This document shows positions 8,628 through 18,015 of a stretch of 64,000 nucleotides of DNA, one piece after another. Each line of letters begins with the position of its first letter. The stretch's first letter is position 1. The stretch comes from an uncultured Pelagibacteraceae bacterium (lineage in GTDB: Bacteria > Pseudomonadota > Alphaproteobacteria > Pelagibacterales > Pelagibacteraceae). A program made the translations under genes and the position numbers. The notes under the pieces are model-generated. The model saw only the letters and a list, made by a program, of their open reading frames with translations, searched no databases and was not told the origin of the DNA. The stretch is from positions 141,380 to 205,379 of the forward strand of contig CACGBZ010000002.1 of NCBI GenBank assembly GCA_902571425.1, given 5' to 3'.

Positions 8628-9569
8628 ATGTCTAATATTTTAATCATTAAACATGGATCTTTGGGTGATATAGCTCAAGCTTGTGGTGCAATTCAAGATA
8701 TTTCTGAGAATCATAAAGGTGATGAAATTTATTTGCTCACAACTAAACCATACTTTGACTTATTTAAAAAAAATCCACATATTTCTGATGTTATTTTAGA
8801 TAAGCGATTATCAAGACTAAACCTAATTTATTTATATTCATTAATGAAAAATATAAAAAAATATAATTTTTCTAAAGTTTACGATCTTCAAAACTCAAGT
8901 AGAACAGCTTTTTATAAAAAAATTTTATTTCCAAAAACAACAAAAGATACTTGGTCATCTACTGATACAACATTACCCGAAGGAACATCAAAAGAAGATT
9001 TTGATAAAGACTCTGTTCTATCTAGATTTGATCATCAATTAAAAAGTTCAGGCATAAATACAAATCATACTTTAAATCCTGATTTTTCATGGAGCACAAC
9101 AGACATATCTCAAATAAAAAATCACCATCAATTAGATACATATATTCTTCTTTTTCCTTTTTGTTCTCCTCATTTAACTTCAAAGAAATGGCCTTATTAT
9201 AATGAGTTAATTGCTATGATTAATGAAAAGTCAGATAACAAATTTAAAGTAGTTATTGCACCTGGACCGAGTGAAATTAAAGAAGCATCAAATATTAATG
9301 CACTTTGCGTTTTAGATAATGGTAAAGCTTTAGATATTTCTCAGTTAGCAACATTAATTAAAGATAGTTCATTTGTTGTTGCAAATGATACTGGACCAGC
9401 ACATATGACAGCGCATTTAGGATCAAAAGGAATTGCTTTATTTGGATCTCATACAACTCCTTTTAAAGTAAGTATCGAAAGAGAAAATTTCAAAGCAATA
9501 CAAGCCCCTGAATTATCTAAACTTTCAGCAGAAAAAGTTTTTGAAAGACTTTCTGAAATTATTTCTTAA
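8628..9569 (+). CDS. glycosyltransferase family 9 (heptosyltransferase-like)
   Basis: A 313-residue GT-B enzyme of the ADP-heptose:LPS heptosyltransferase family. The N-terminus ILIIKHGSLGDIAQACGAI (4-22) is the GT9 signature, and the C-terminal FVVANDTGPAHMTAHLGSKGIALFG (about 248-272) contains the D-[ST]-GPxH motif of the donor site. Probably adds a heptose-like sugar to the lipopolysaccharide core. Its 3' end overlaps the convergent AbrB-like gene by 11 bp. Confidence 0.88.
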   Translation: MSNILIIKHGSLGDIAQACGAIQDISENHKGDEIYLLTTKPYFDLFKKNPHISDVILDKRLSRLNLIYLYSLMKNIKKYNFSKVYDLQNSSRTAFYKKILFPKTTKDTWSSTDTTLPEGTSKEDFDKDSVLSRFDHQLKSSGINTNHTLNPDFSWSTTDISQIKNHHQLDTYILLFPFCSPHLTSKKWPYYNELIAMINEKSDNKFKVVIAPGPSEIKEASNINALCVLDNGKALDISQLATLIKDSSFVVANDTGPAHMTAHLGSKGIALFGSHTTPFKVSIERENFKAIQAPELSKLSAEKVFERLSEIIS

Positions 9570-10635
9570 TTTTTTCAATTACTCTTAAAAATACAGGAAC
9601 TGTAAAAAGTATGAAAAGTAATCTTATTATATGGTGAAAAGCAACAAAGTCTGGGTCTAAATCAAAAGCAATTGCTATTACTGCCACCTCATAAATTCCA
9701 CCAGGACTAAATGATAATATTAAAGTTAAAATATTTGTATCAACAAAGAATGCTGCAACATAGGCTGCAACTAAACCTAGTACAACCAAAATAGTAGTAG
9801 CTACAATACTATGAAGAGAATTATTGGCTATCTCTTTAACGGTTTTTTCTGCAAACCTACAGCCCACAGATGCACCAAGAATTAGCAAACAAAAATTCAC
9901 TGTTTCATCTGGTAATTTGTATGAGGCTATATCTGTAATTTGTAACAAACCACTCGCAAATAATGTTCCAGATAGTAAAGCTGCAGGTATTCTAATTTTA
10001 TCAAAAACAAATATAAAAAAGAAAGAAACAATAATAAGTAAAATTAAATTGAAATGATTTTGATCTAAATAATTGAAGTCATCATTTAACAAAATACTGT
10101 TGTCAGTATTATTAACTATAATAAATGGAATGACAGTTATTATGATGATTAATCTAATTAAGTGAGAAGTTGCAACTTGAGATAAATCTGTTTTTTCATT
10201 TTCTGCTAAAATCATTAAAGGACCCAGTGCACCAGGTGCTGCTGAAAATATTGAAGCTTTTTGTCCATAACTTGCAAATTTTTGGAGGTATTTAGCGACA
10301 ACTAAAATACAAATTATTATGTAGATTAACATAATTAATGAAGTCCAAATCCAATCAAGCATTTGATTAAACAGATTTTGGTCTATGTAATTTCCAATAT
10401 GCAAACCTAAAATTATCAAGATAAAGCTTAATACAATTTTAGGCATAATAATTTTTAGACCTGATAAAGCTGCAATTGAAGTGATAATCATAGGTCCCAA
10501 AAACCAAGCTAGTGGAATATTAAAATATTGAGCAATGATTGCACTAGCAAAAGAAATTATTACAACAGAAATAAATTTAATTGAAAATACTTGTTTTGCA
10601 TTTTCAAGATAATATTTGATTTGATGATTAATCAT
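9559..10635 (-). CDS. AbrB-family (PF05145-like) integral membrane protein
   Basis: A 358-residue polytopic membrane protein with about ten hydrophobic segments in two repeated halves. The repeated elements FNIPLAWFLGPMI (about 43-55), SAAPGALGPLM (130-140) and FSPGGIYEVAVIA in the second half match the family annotated as AbrB or ammonia-monooxygenase-like (not the DNA-binding AbrB). Such genes frequently neighbour tripartite tricarboxylate transporters, as here, where tctC diverges 223 bp away. Transport function is inferred, substrate unknown. Confidence 0.8.
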   Translation of the reverse strand: MINHQIKYYLENAKQVFSIKFISVVIISFASAIIAQYFNIPLAWFLGPMIITSIAALSGLKIIMPKIVLSFILIILGLHIGNYIDQNLFNQMLDWIWTSLIMLIYIIICILVVAKYLQKFASYGQKASIFSAAPGALGPLMILAENEKTDLSQVATSHLIRLIIIITVIPFIIVNNTDNSILLNDDFNYLDQNHFNLILLIIVSFFFIFVFDKIRIPAALLSGTLFASGLLQITDIASYKLPDETVNFCLLILGASVGCRFAEKTVKEIANNSLHSIVATTILVVLGLVAAYVAAFFVDTNILTLILSFSPGGIYEVAVIAIAFDLDPDFVAFHHIIRLLFILFTVPVFLRVIEKIKK

Positions 10636-10818
10636 TTATTAAGCTTCTATCATCAACTTTTTAAAAGATAAGAAAAAAGAAATTAGAAACTAGTGAATTA
10701 AGTGAATCTTTAATTTGTAAAAAAAATAAAACATCATATTTGAACTATATTTTTTTTGTTAAAGTAGTTTCAATTAAAAGTTGTGTTACTTAATTACAGG
10801 TTGAATAAACATTAAGAC

Positions 10819-10858
10819 TATAATTAACTAACGTTTTTAAATTAGAGAGGGATAAATA
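10819..10858 (+). promoter_or_regulatory. putative promoter and ribosome-binding site of tctC
   Basis: A perfect -10 hexamer TATAAT at 10819-10824 lies about 35 bp before tctC. No good -35 is visible at 16-18 bp spacing. A Shine-Dalgarno GAGAGGG lies just upstream of the ATG. The 223-bp gap between the divergent AbrB-like gene and tctC is AT-rich, and I see nothing else in it. Confidence 0.45.
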
Positions 10859-11839
10859 ATGAAAAACTTAAAAAAAATAGTTTCAGTATTATTCTCAGCA
10901 ATCCTATTATTCTCAGCAACAACTACAAGTTCTTTAGCAATTGACAAATTGCACTTTGTAATTGGTGGTGGTGCTGGTGGTGGTTGGGATGGAACTGCTA
11001 GAGGTACTGGAGAAGCTTTAACAAAAGCTGGAATGTTAAGTAGTGCATCATTTGAAAATATGTCAGGTGGTGGTGGTGGTAAAGCTTTAGCTTACATGAT
11101 CAATACTAAACCTGCTAATACAGTTTTAGTTCAATCAACACCATTAGTATTAAGATCAATTACTAGACACAAAGGTTATGTAAAAGGAAGTGGAACTTTA
11201 TCTTATAAAGATGTTGTGCCAATCGCTGGTGTAATTGGTGATTACGGTGCTATCGCAGTTGCAAAAAGTTCATCTTTTAAAAATTTTAAAGATGTAGTTG
11301 ATGCATATAAAAAAGATCCAAATTCAGTTAAGATGGCTGGAGGATCAGTAAGAGGAAGTATGGACCATTTAATTGGTGCTTTAGCTTTCCAAGCTGCAGG
11401 TGCAGATCCGAATGCTGTTCAATACATTCCTTATGATGCTGGTGGAAAAGCTTTAGCTGGACTTTTATCTGGAGAAACTCAAATCATATCAACTGGTTTA
11501 GGTGAATTGATGGGTGCAAGAGACCAAGTAAGAATTATTGGTATCACTGCGCCTTCAAGAGTTTCTGATGCACCAGATGCACCAACTCTTAAAGAACAAG
11601 GATATGACGTGCAATTCGTTAACTGGAGAGGTTTCTTTGGCCCTCCGGGTATGAGCAATGCTGATAGATCAGCCATTGCAAAAATGCTTGGCGATGTGCA
11701 AAAAACTCCTGAATGGGAAACTGTCAGAGCAAGAAATGCTTGGGTTAATATTTATAATCCAGAAGGCAAGTTTGTTTCTTTCTTAGAAAAACAAACTCAA
11801 GAAATGACAGCTCTTATGAAAAAACTAGGAGTGATATAA
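10859..11839 (+). CDS. tctC: tripartite tricarboxylate transporter substrate-binding protein
   Basis: Periplasmic TctC-family binding protein, 326 residues, with a signal peptide ending near SLA at residue 27. Family motifs include IGGGAGGGWD (35-44) for carboxylate binding and PYDAGGKALAGLLSGE (about 189-204). It captures a carboxylate for the TctBA membrane unit encoded downstream. A hairpin with a T-run lies directly after the stop and probably makes tctC mRNA more abundant than tctBA. Exact substrate (tri- or dicarboxylate, aromatic acid) cannot be read from sequence. Confidence 0.92.
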   Translation: MKNLKKIVSVLFSAILLFSATTTSSLAIDKLHFVIGGGAGGGWDGTARGTGEALTKAGMLSSASFENMSGGGGGKALAYMINTKPANTVLVQSTPLVLRSITRHKGYVKGSGTLSYKDVVPIAGVIGDYGAIAVAKSSSFKNFKDVVDAYKKDPNSVKMAGGSVRGSMDHLIGALAFQAAGADPNAVQYIPYDAGGKALAGLLSGETQIISTGLGELMGARDQVRIIGITAPSRVSDAPDAPTLKEQGYDVQFVNWRGFFGPPGMSNADRSAIAKMLGDVQKTPEWETVRARNAWVNIYNPEGKFVSFLEKQTQEMTALMKKLGVI

Positions 11840-11859
11840 TCCTTAGGGTTATTTGAAAT

Positions 11860-11904
11860 AAGAGCAGTGAATATAAATACTACAAAAATTATATCACTGC
11901 TCTT
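11860..11904 (+). terminator. attenuator-like hairpin spanning the tctB start codon
   Basis: An 11-bp inverted repeat pairs 11860-11870 with 11894-11904, core GAGCAGTGA with TCACTGCTC. It is followed by a T-rich run from 11904. The GTG start of tctB (11867-11869) sits inside the left arm. The structure has the form of an intrinsic terminator, so it could both end most transcripts after tctC and block tctB translation. Confidence 0.7.
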
Positions 11905-12337
11905 TTTTATTTTTTCAGCATTTTATTTATATACTGCTTACCAAATTCAAGTTTTTGCATTTGATGAAAATGCACCATTTAATGCGCGAACATTTCCAAT
12001 TTATTTAGGTTATGCAGGATTATTTTTTTCTGGATTAAAACTTATTTTACTAGATCCAAATACTATTAAAGTTGATCATAAAAATTTAGAATATAAGAAA
12101 ACAGGTATACTTATACTTATTGCTATTATTTATGGAGCTACAATTTTAAAAGTTGGTTATTTTTTAACTACGTCTTTATTTTTATTTGCGTCATATTATT
12201 TTTTAGGAGAACGAAGATGGATTTTAATGTTTTTATTATCCTTTCCATTTGTTGCTGCCTTTATGTATCTCCTACATGGTATTCTTGATATATATTTGAG
12301 AGATCCATTCTTACAATCAATAGGAGTTATGGGATGA
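11867..12337 (+). CDS. tctB: tripartite tricarboxylate transporter small membrane subunit
   Basis: A 156-residue protein with four predicted membrane helices, the usual TctB size and shape. The start is taken as GTG at 11867 because no ATG, GTG or TTG follows before the first membrane helix. The start codon is inside a hairpin stem and has no clear ribosome-binding site, so expression is likely low relative to tctC. The stop overlaps the tctA start by 4 bp. TctB sequences are poorly conserved; the call rests on topology and position. Confidence 0.85.
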   Translation: MNINTTKIISLLFFIFSAFYLYTAYQIQVFAFDENAPFNARTFPIYLGYAGLFFSGLKLILLDPNTIKVDHKNLEYKKTGILILIAIIYGATILKVGYFLTTSLFLFASYYFLGERRWILMFLLSFPFVAAFMYLLHGILDIYLRDPFLQSIGVMG

Positions 12338-13833
12338 TTGAAGGAATATTAATTGGATTAAAAACAGCACTTACTTTTCAGAACATATTAATGGTTATGG
12401 TTGGTTGTTTTTTTGGAACAATTATTGGAATGCTTCCTGGTCTTGGGCCAATGACAGCTATCGCATTGATGATACCGATTACCTATGGTTTTGATCCTGC
12501 AACAGGATTAATTTTGATGGCTGGTGTTTATTATGGAGCAGTATTTGGTGGTTCTACTTCTTCTATATTGTTAAATGCACCCGGTGTTCCTGGAACAGTT
12601 GCAACTTCATTTGATGGTTATCCTATGGCACAACAAGGTAAAGCGGGTAAGGCTTTAGCGATTGCAGCTTGGAGTTCGTTTGCAGGTGGAACTTTATCTG
12701 CAATTTATTTATTGTTTATGGCACCAAGTTTATCAAAAGTAAGTTTGTCTTTTAGATCACCAGATTATTTTGCTTTAATGATTTTAGGTTTAACAGCAAT
12801 TGCTGCTTTTTCTTCTAAAGGACAATTTTTAAAAGCAATGATGATGGTAGTACTTGGCTTGATGTTAGCATCTGTGGGTCAAGATAGTTTGTCTGATATT
12901 ACAAGATTTACATTTAACAATATGAACTTAACTGATGGTATTAGTTTTGTGCTTGTTGTGATGGCAACATTTGCAATGAGTGAAGCCTTAACAATTATTT
13001 TAAAAAGAAATGATCCAACTAGTGCTGCTAAACAAGTTTCATTAACTGAATTAGGCTCAATTAAGATTAATAAAGAAGAACGAACTAAAATGTATAAAAC
13101 AATTCCAAGATCATCAGTAATTGGTTTTTTAATTGGTGTTTTACCTGGAGCTGGTGCAACAATAGCATCTTTTTTAGCTTACGGAATGGAACGAAACGTA
13201 GTTAGTGATGTGGAAAAAGAAAAATTTGGTAAAGGAAGTGTAAATGGTTTGTCGGCACCAGAAACTGCAAATAATGCCGCTTGTTCAGGCTCATTTGTAC
13301 CAATGCTGACTTTAGGAATTCCAGGAAGTGGAACAACTGCAGTAATGTTAGGAGCACTTCTAGGTTTTGGTGTTCAGCCTGGTCCTAGACTTTATATGAC
13401 AAACCCAGAAATCTTTTGGTCTATTATTATGTCTATGTACATTGGAATGGTAATTTTATTGATATTAAATTTACCACTTATACCTTATATCGCTAGAATT
13501 CTTGCAGTTCCTAAAAATTATTTAATTCCTCTTATTTTATTTTTCTCTGTTACTGGGATTTACGTAATGTCATTTAATAATTTTGATATTTATTTAATGA
13601 TTGGAATAGCTGTTGTAGCAACTTTTTTAAGATTATATGATTTTCCAATGCCACCTTTAATATTAGCTTTTGTTTTAGGTGGATTGATGGAAGAAAACTT
13701 GAGACGATCTTTATTATTAAGTAATGGTTCATGGGAATTTTTGTGGGACAGAACATTAACTGCATGTATCCTAGTAACTACAATTTTAATTGTAGTTTGG
13801 CATATTTACAAAACCTTTAAGAGGAAAAATTAA
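12334..13833 (+). CDS. tctA: tripartite tricarboxylate transporter large membrane subunit
   Basis: Main channel subunit of the TctABC secondary transporter: 499 residues and about twelve membrane segments. Characteristic TctA stretches are GMLPGLGPMTAIALMIP (32-48), GGSTSSILLNAPG, GVLPGAGATIASFLAYG and the conserved LGIPGSGTTAVMLGALL. It uses an ion gradient to import the carboxylate delivered by TctC. The 3' end overlaps the convergent exporter gene by 4 bp. Confidence 0.95.
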   Translation: MIEGILIGLKTALTFQNILMVMVGCFFGTIIGMLPGLGPMTAIALMIPITYGFDPATGLILMAGVYYGAVFGGSTSSILLNAPGVPGTVATSFDGYPMAQQGKAGKALAIAAWSSFAGGTLSAIYLLFMAPSLSKVSLSFRSPDYFALMILGLTAIAAFSSKGQFLKAMMMVVLGLMLASVGQDSLSDITRFTFNNMNLTDGISFVLVVMATFAMSEALTIILKRNDPTSAAKQVSLTELGSIKINKEERTKMYKTIPRSSVIGFLIGVLPGAGATIASFLAYGMERNVVSDVEKEKFGKGSVNGLSAPETANNAACSGSFVPMLTLGIPGSGTTAVMLGALLGFGVQPGPRLYMTNPEIFWSIIMSMYIGMVILLILNLPLIPYIARILAVPKNYLIPLILFFSVTGIYVMSFNNFDIYLMIGIAVVATFLRLYDFPMPPLILAFVLGGLMEENLRRSLLLSNGSWEFLWDRTLTACILVTTILIVVWHIYKTFKRKN

Positions 13834-14720
13834 GATTTAATATCTATACGTTTTCTAATGATTTCTTTATCAAGCTTCATTTCACGATATGACATGATTA
13901 AAACACCTAAAAATATAACACTAGCACCAATCCAAGTGAAGAGATCAGGTGTTTCACTAAAAACATAATATCCAATTAAAGAAGCAAACACTAAACTTAG
14001 AAACGAGTATGGTTGTGTCATACTAACATCTACTAATTTGTATGCGTGATTTATGCAAAGATGTAACAATGTACCAAATAAACCTGCAAAAAATAAATAA
14101 ATCAAAGTTTGAAAACTAGGTGTTTGCCAATAAAACAACGCAATAATCAAACTAAAAATTGTCATATACGTGTATCCATAAGATAATATCGTAATCGAAC
14201 TATCATTTTTTGCGATAGTTTTTGTAATTATAATCACTATTGACCACATAAAAGACGATGCCAGTGCCATATAAACTCCAAGAGAGATTTCAATTATTCC
14301 TGGTCTTAAAATTATTAACATTCCTATAAATCCTAAAACCAGTGCAAAACTCCTGTAAATGTAAATTTTTTCTCCTAGAAACAAAACTGCCAATATTGTT
14401 ACTATGAAAGGAACCACAAAAGATATAGCTGTAGCTTTTTCAATCGGCATCATTACTAAGGCTGAGAAATATAATAACATTGAAGGCAAGTTTAAAACCG
14501 CTCTAAGAAAATGTTTTTTATGATGATTTGTTTTAAAAACTGTAAATTTAGATTTTAACATATAAGGAAAAATAATTAGTAAACCGAATAAAAATCTAAA
14601 AAAACCTGCAACATAAACATTAACTTCTTCTTGTGCTAATTTTAAAAAGGTTAACATCAATGTTCCACAAAAAACTGAGATTATAATTAAAAAAATTGCT
14701 AATTTATTATTTGAAATCAA
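13830..14720 (-). CDS. EamA (DMT superfamily) transporter
   Basis: A 296-residue membrane protein with ten predicted helices in two EamA halves; the first ends with AVLFLGEKI (about 112-120) and the second with YYVFSETPDLFTWIGASVIFLGV near the C-terminus, both typical repeat ends. Members export metabolites or amino acids; the ligand here is unknown. It overlaps the upstream GT4 gene by 4 bp (minus-strand order: thioredoxin-like, GT4, EamA), so the three are probably one transcript. Confidence 0.88.
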   Translation of the reverse strand: MISNNKLAIFLIIISVFCGTLMLTFLKLAQEEVNVYVAGFFRFLFGLLIIFPYMLKSKFTVFKTNHHKKHFLRAVLNLPSMLLYFSALVMMPIEKATAISFVVPFIVTILAVLFLGEKIYIYRSFALVLGFIGMLIILRPGIIEISLGVYMALASSFMWSIVIIITKTIAKNDSSITILSYGYTYMTIFSLIIALFYWQTPSFQTLIYLFFAGLFGTLLHLCINHAYKLVDVSMTQPYSFLSLVFASLIGYYVFSETPDLFTWIGASVIFLGVLIMSYREMKLDKEIIRKRIDIKS

Positions 14721-15799
14721 TTTAGTATCTTTTTGTATTCTTCAATTATTTTTGACCATTGAAATTTATTCACAAATTCTTTCGCATTTTTCCCAAGCTC
14801 TAAATATTTTTTATTTTCCAACATTAAGTTAATTGAAGAATAAATGTCATCAAGATTATTTCCATCACATATCAGACCTGTCTTTTCATGATCAATTGCA
14901 TCTGCTGCACCACCATCTTTACCACCTATAGATGGAATACCGTATTGTGCAGCTTCAACATATGCAATACCAAAACCTTCAACTGATTTTCTATGGATTA
15001 TGGATGGCATTACAAAGATATTTGATTTTGAAACTAGAGCATTTTTTAGATCATTACTAATATTTTTAAAAAACATAACTTGCGCTTCAAGATCTAATTC
15101 TTTTACTAGTTTTTTAATATTTTCTTCTTCTTCTCCATATCCAACACAAATGTAAACAATGTCATGATATATTTGTTTCAAATTTCTTAAAGCCATCACT
15201 ACTTTTTCATGATTTTTACGCTTATCAAATCTTGAAACTGTAATTAGTCTTGGATTTTTAACTTTAAGTATACTTTCAACTTTATCTAAAGTTTTTTTAT
15301 TTAATTCTTCAGCAGGATCCACACCTGGATTTATTACAATTATTTTATTTGCATTAACACCAAGTTCTATTGCTAGATTTTTTGTAAACTGAGAATTTGC
15401 TATAACGTTTTCAACATTATTTAAAACACTAACCACTCTTTTATTTTGACTAGAACCTTTAGGATGGTTGATTTCTTTACTATGAATTAAACAATATTTT
15501 TTCTTAGAAGTTTTAATAAGTTCTAAACTCTTCCAATGATCAGCAATAACACCATCAATTTTATTTTCTTTGGTATATTCATTAATTAATTGTGCTTTTC
15601 TATATTTTCTAAGCAATTTAATTCCTCCAACTCTTTCGATCGAAAAAGAGGCTTGCTCATCAAATTCTTTATGACCTTCTATATGATCTGCAAAAACTTT
15701 TATCATAAAGTTTTTAGACAGTTCTCTTGAAAGTCCCCACATTAGATTTTGCATACCACCAAGTTCAGGTGGGAATGATCTAGTTACAATAAGATACAT
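14717..15799 (-). CDS. glycosyltransferase family 4 (GT-B)
   Basis: A 360-residue retaining glycosyltransferase. The N-terminus has the GT4 glycine loop (PPELGGMQNLMWGLSREL), the middle has the donor-domain start LITVSRFDKRKNHEKVV (about 185-201), and the E-x7-E motif region is around EGFGIAYVEAAQYGIPSIGG (about 270-289). Probably acts in cell-surface glycan synthesis. It begins on the last base of the thioredoxin-like gene and overlaps the following exporter by 4 bp. Confidence 0.88.
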   Translation of the reverse strand: MYLIVTRSFPPELGGMQNLMWGLSRELSKNFMIKVFADHIEGHKEFDEQASFSIERVGGIKLLRKYRKAQLINEYTKENKIDGVIADHWKSLELIKTSKKKYCLIHSKEINHPKGSSQNKRVVSVLNNVENVIANSQFTKNLAIELGVNANKIIVINPGVDPAEELNKKTLDKVESILKVKNPRLITVSRFDKRKNHEKVVMALRNLKQIYHDIVYICVGYGEEEENIKKLVKELDLEAQVMFFKNISNDLKNALVSKSNIFVMPSIIHRKSVEGFGIAYVEAAQYGIPSIGGKDGGAADAIDHEKTGLICDGNNLDDIYSSINLMLENKKYLELGKNAKEFVNKFQWSKIIEEYKKILN

Positions 15800-16353
15800 T
15801 AATCATACTTCCATTTAATACCACACCCCGCACTGGGTATTTGATCTTCAGGACCTTTTCCAGTTTCAGCTATTTGTTTCATAGCTTTTAGTAGATCACT
15901 TTCTCCGTCTTTAACTGGAATAAATTTTTTAAGCTCTCTTAATCGTCCTCTGTATTGAAGTTCTAGATTTTTATTGTAGCCAAAGAAATCTGGAGTACAT
16001 ACTGCATCATATGCTTTAGCAATTTCTTGAGTTTCATCATGCAAGTAAGGAAAATTGAAATGATTTTCATTTGAAAACTTGATCATGTTATCAAATGAGT
16101 CGTCTGGATAATTAACAAAGTCATTTGAGCAGATAGCAACTGAGTTGATACCAATTTTTTTTAATTCACTACAATCTTCAACTAATTCTTTTGTTATAGC
16201 TTTTACATATGGACAATGATTGCAAATGAACATTATCAAAGTTCCACTTTCACCTTTGATATCATTTAAAGACAGAATTTTATTATCAGTAGATTTTAAT
16301 TCAAATGGAATAGCTTTTTGACCAAAATCACATATTGGAGTTTGTAAAGGCAT
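15799..16353 (-). CDS. thioredoxin-fold redoxin family protein
   Basis: A 184-residue peroxiredoxin/AhpC-TSA-like or thiol-disulfide protein without a signal peptide, so probably cytoplasmic. The motif CNHCPY (44-49) is the family active site with two cysteines; DFVNYPDDS and VCTPDFF follow as in this widespread thioredoxin subfamily. Exact partner is unknown. It is the first gene of a minus-strand operon with GT4 and EamA, and diverges from the gamma-carbonic-anhydrase-like gene across 19 bp. Confidence 0.85.
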   Translation of the reverse strand: MPLQTPICDFGQKAIPFELKSTDNKILSLNDIKGESGTLIMFICNHCPYVKAITKELVEDCSELKKIGINSVAICSNDFVNYPDDSFDNMIKFSNENHFNFPYLHDETQEIAKAYDAVCTPDFFGYNKNLELQYRGRLRELKKFIPVKDGESDLLKAMKQIAETGKGPEDQIPSAGCGIKWKYD

Positions 16354-16372
16354 AATGTAAAATATATAGATT

Positions 16373-16885
16373 ATGTTTTATGATTTAAAAGATAAAAAAC
16401 CAAAAAACTCTGGCGAAAATTGGGTAGCTCCGAATGCTACAATAATAGGAGATGTTACTTTAGAAAAAAATACAAGTATCTGGTTTAATGCAGTTCTTAG
16501 AGGAGATATTGAAAATATTCATATTGGTGAAGGTTCAAATGTGCAAGATGGAAGTGTTTTACACACAGATCCTGGATGTCCTTTAAAGGTAGGAAAAAAT
16601 GTTACGGTTGGTCATTTAGTTATGCTTCATGGATGTACCATTGGAGATAATAGCTTAATTGGGATTGGAGCTGTCATTTTAAATAAAGCTAATATTGGAA
16701 AAAATTGTATTATTGGAGCTAAGGCCTTAATTACCGAAAATAAAGTTATACCTGACAATTCTTTGGTTGTGGGCTCTCCAGGTAAAGTTATTAGAGAAGT
16801 TTCAGAGGAAGAAAAAAAAGCAGTGTTTGAAAACACAAAACATTATCAAAACAATTGGAAAAAATATTCTAAATCAATTTTTTAA
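16373..16885 (+). CDS. gamma-carbonic anhydrase family (YrdA/PaaY-like) protein
   Basis: A 170-residue left-handed beta-helix protein built from hexapeptide repeats. The three metal-binding histidines of the family are visible in VLHTD (about 63-67) and VGHLVMLHG (about 79-87), and NTSIWFNAVLRGD (about 35-47) is a strong family motif. Many members have no proven carbonic anhydrase activity, so the role remains open. It is followed 11 bp later by a DUF1330 gene, likely in the same transcript. Confidence 0.9.
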   Translation: MFYDLKDKKPKNSGENWVAPNATIIGDVTLEKNTSIWFNAVLRGDIENIHIGEGSNVQDGSVLHTDPGCPLKVGKNVTVGHLVMLHGCTIGDNSLIGIGAVILNKANIGKNCIIGAKALITENKVIPDNSLVVGSPGKVIREVSEEEKKAVFENTKHYQNNWKKYSKSIF

Positions 16886-16896
16886 AGGAGAAAAAT

Positions 16897-17187
16897 ATGC
16901 CAGCAGGTTACGTCATTGTACAATTAAAAATAACAGATCCTGAAAATTATAATGAGTATGTACAGAAGGTGCCAGAAGTAATAAAGAAATATGGTGGAGA
17001 GTATCTTGCTAGAGGAGGAGAACATCAAGTAGTTGAAGGAGTAGATAAGTTTCCTAGAATAGTTATAATTAAATTTCCATCATACGAAAAAGCATTAGAA
17101 TGGTACAATTCTGAAGAATACAAACCAATAAAACAAATAAGATTAGATAATTCCGAAGGTATAAATATAATTATTAAAGGTATTTGA
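16897..17187 (+). CDS. DUF1330 domain protein
   Basis: A 96-residue protein of the dimeric ferredoxin-like (alpha-beta barrel) fold. GYVIVQLKITDPENYNEYVQ at the start, a central GGEYLARGG and SYEKALEWYNSEEYKPI fit DUF1330 closely. Preceded by a clear AAAGGAG ribosome-binding site. Biochemical function of the family is unknown. Confidence 0.92.
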   Translation: MPAGYVIVQLKITDPENYNEYVQKVPEVIKKYGGEYLARGGEHQVVEGVDKFPRIVIIKFPSYEKALEWYNSEEYKPIKQIRLDNSEGINIIIKGI

Positions 17188-17200
17188 AATAATAATTTAA

Positions 17201-17404
17201 TTACTTAAATAATAGATCGTTCATCGAATAAATTATCAATCCAATTATTACTATAAATAAAATTAAAAAAGATAATTGTCCACTTAACCTAGATTTAATT
17301 TTAGTTTTACCATCTTTAAATTTTTTAAAATGAATACTCCCAAATCTCATTATAGCCAATCCTAAAATTATAAGAAATGATGTAAATATAAATCCAGTAA
17401 CCAT
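17201..17404 (-). CDS. small two-helix membrane protein
   Basis: A 67-residue protein with two hydrophobic segments (about residues 3-22 and 44-62) separated by a basic loop rich in Lys and Arg, suggesting a hairpin in the inner membrane with the loop in the cytoplasm. Its ATG directly follows the stop of the upstream PNPOx-like gene, so it is probably co-transcribed. I do not recognise the family. Confidence 0.6.
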   Translation of the reverse strand: MVTGFIFTSFLIILGLAIMRFGSIHFKKFKDGKTKIKSRLSGQLSFLILFIVIIGLIIYSMNDLLFK

Positions 17405-18010
17405 TTATGGAATTAACCAAGTATCTTTATTATTTTCCAAATTAAATTTAGCTCTTCGATGGCCTTTAGCTGCTAAGTAAAGCCATTCCATAGATTTAAT
17501 TTTACACTGAATAACAGTAAAGTTTTTGTAACCCTCTTCGCTTTGTTCTTTGGTATAATCAAAATTATCTAATTCTGGTTTTAGGCCAGACGTTGGTAGA
17601 TCTGACTCAGTTCCTGGACCATTATCAACCAAATAACATTTTCTACTAATATGTTGGGTTTTAGACCAAGATTCTTTTGTTACATCATTATTGTGATTAA
17701 CCGTGCATTCAACTTTCAATCTAACCTGTATTTTTTCATCTTTATCGTAAAATAACATTGCTCCATTTTTATTTGCTTTTAATTTTTCAATTTTATCTGA
17801 CCTAATATCGCTATGATATTGTACTAAATTATTTGATTGATCAGATTTTCTCAGAACAACAATTCTTCCATCAAAATCTGACTGATCACCACAAATGAAT
17901 ACCGGTATTCTAAAAGGAGAACTTCTATCTTTAACTGCATTGTCTAACATTGACCAAATTTTCTTTTTGATCTCTGCAAAGTCCTCGTAATAAGGAACTG
18001 TATCCTTCAC
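17405..18010 (-). CDS. pyridoxamine 5'-phosphate oxidase-fold flavin protein
   Basis: A 201-residue FMN-binding split-barrel protein. The pattern matches the Alr4036-like group: RIVVLRKSD (about 49-57), SDIRSDKIEKLKAN (about 67-80) and a C-terminal WLYLAAKGHRRAKF that corresponds to the flavin/PLP-site end of PdxH-like enzymes. True PdxH activity is uncertain. It lies 5 bp after the dehydrogenase gene in the same operon. Confidence 0.82.
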   Translation of the reverse strand: MKDTVPYYEDFAEIKKKIWSMLDNAVKDRSSPFRIPVFICGDQSDFDGRIVVLRKSDQSNNLVQYHSDIRSDKIEKLKANKNGAMLFYDKDEKIQVRLKVECTVNHNNDVTKESWSKTQHISRKCYLVDNGPGTESDLPTSGLKPELDNFDYTKEQSEEGYKNFTVIQCKIKSMEWLYLAAKGHRRAKFNLENNKDTWLIP

Positions 18011-18015
18011 AAATA

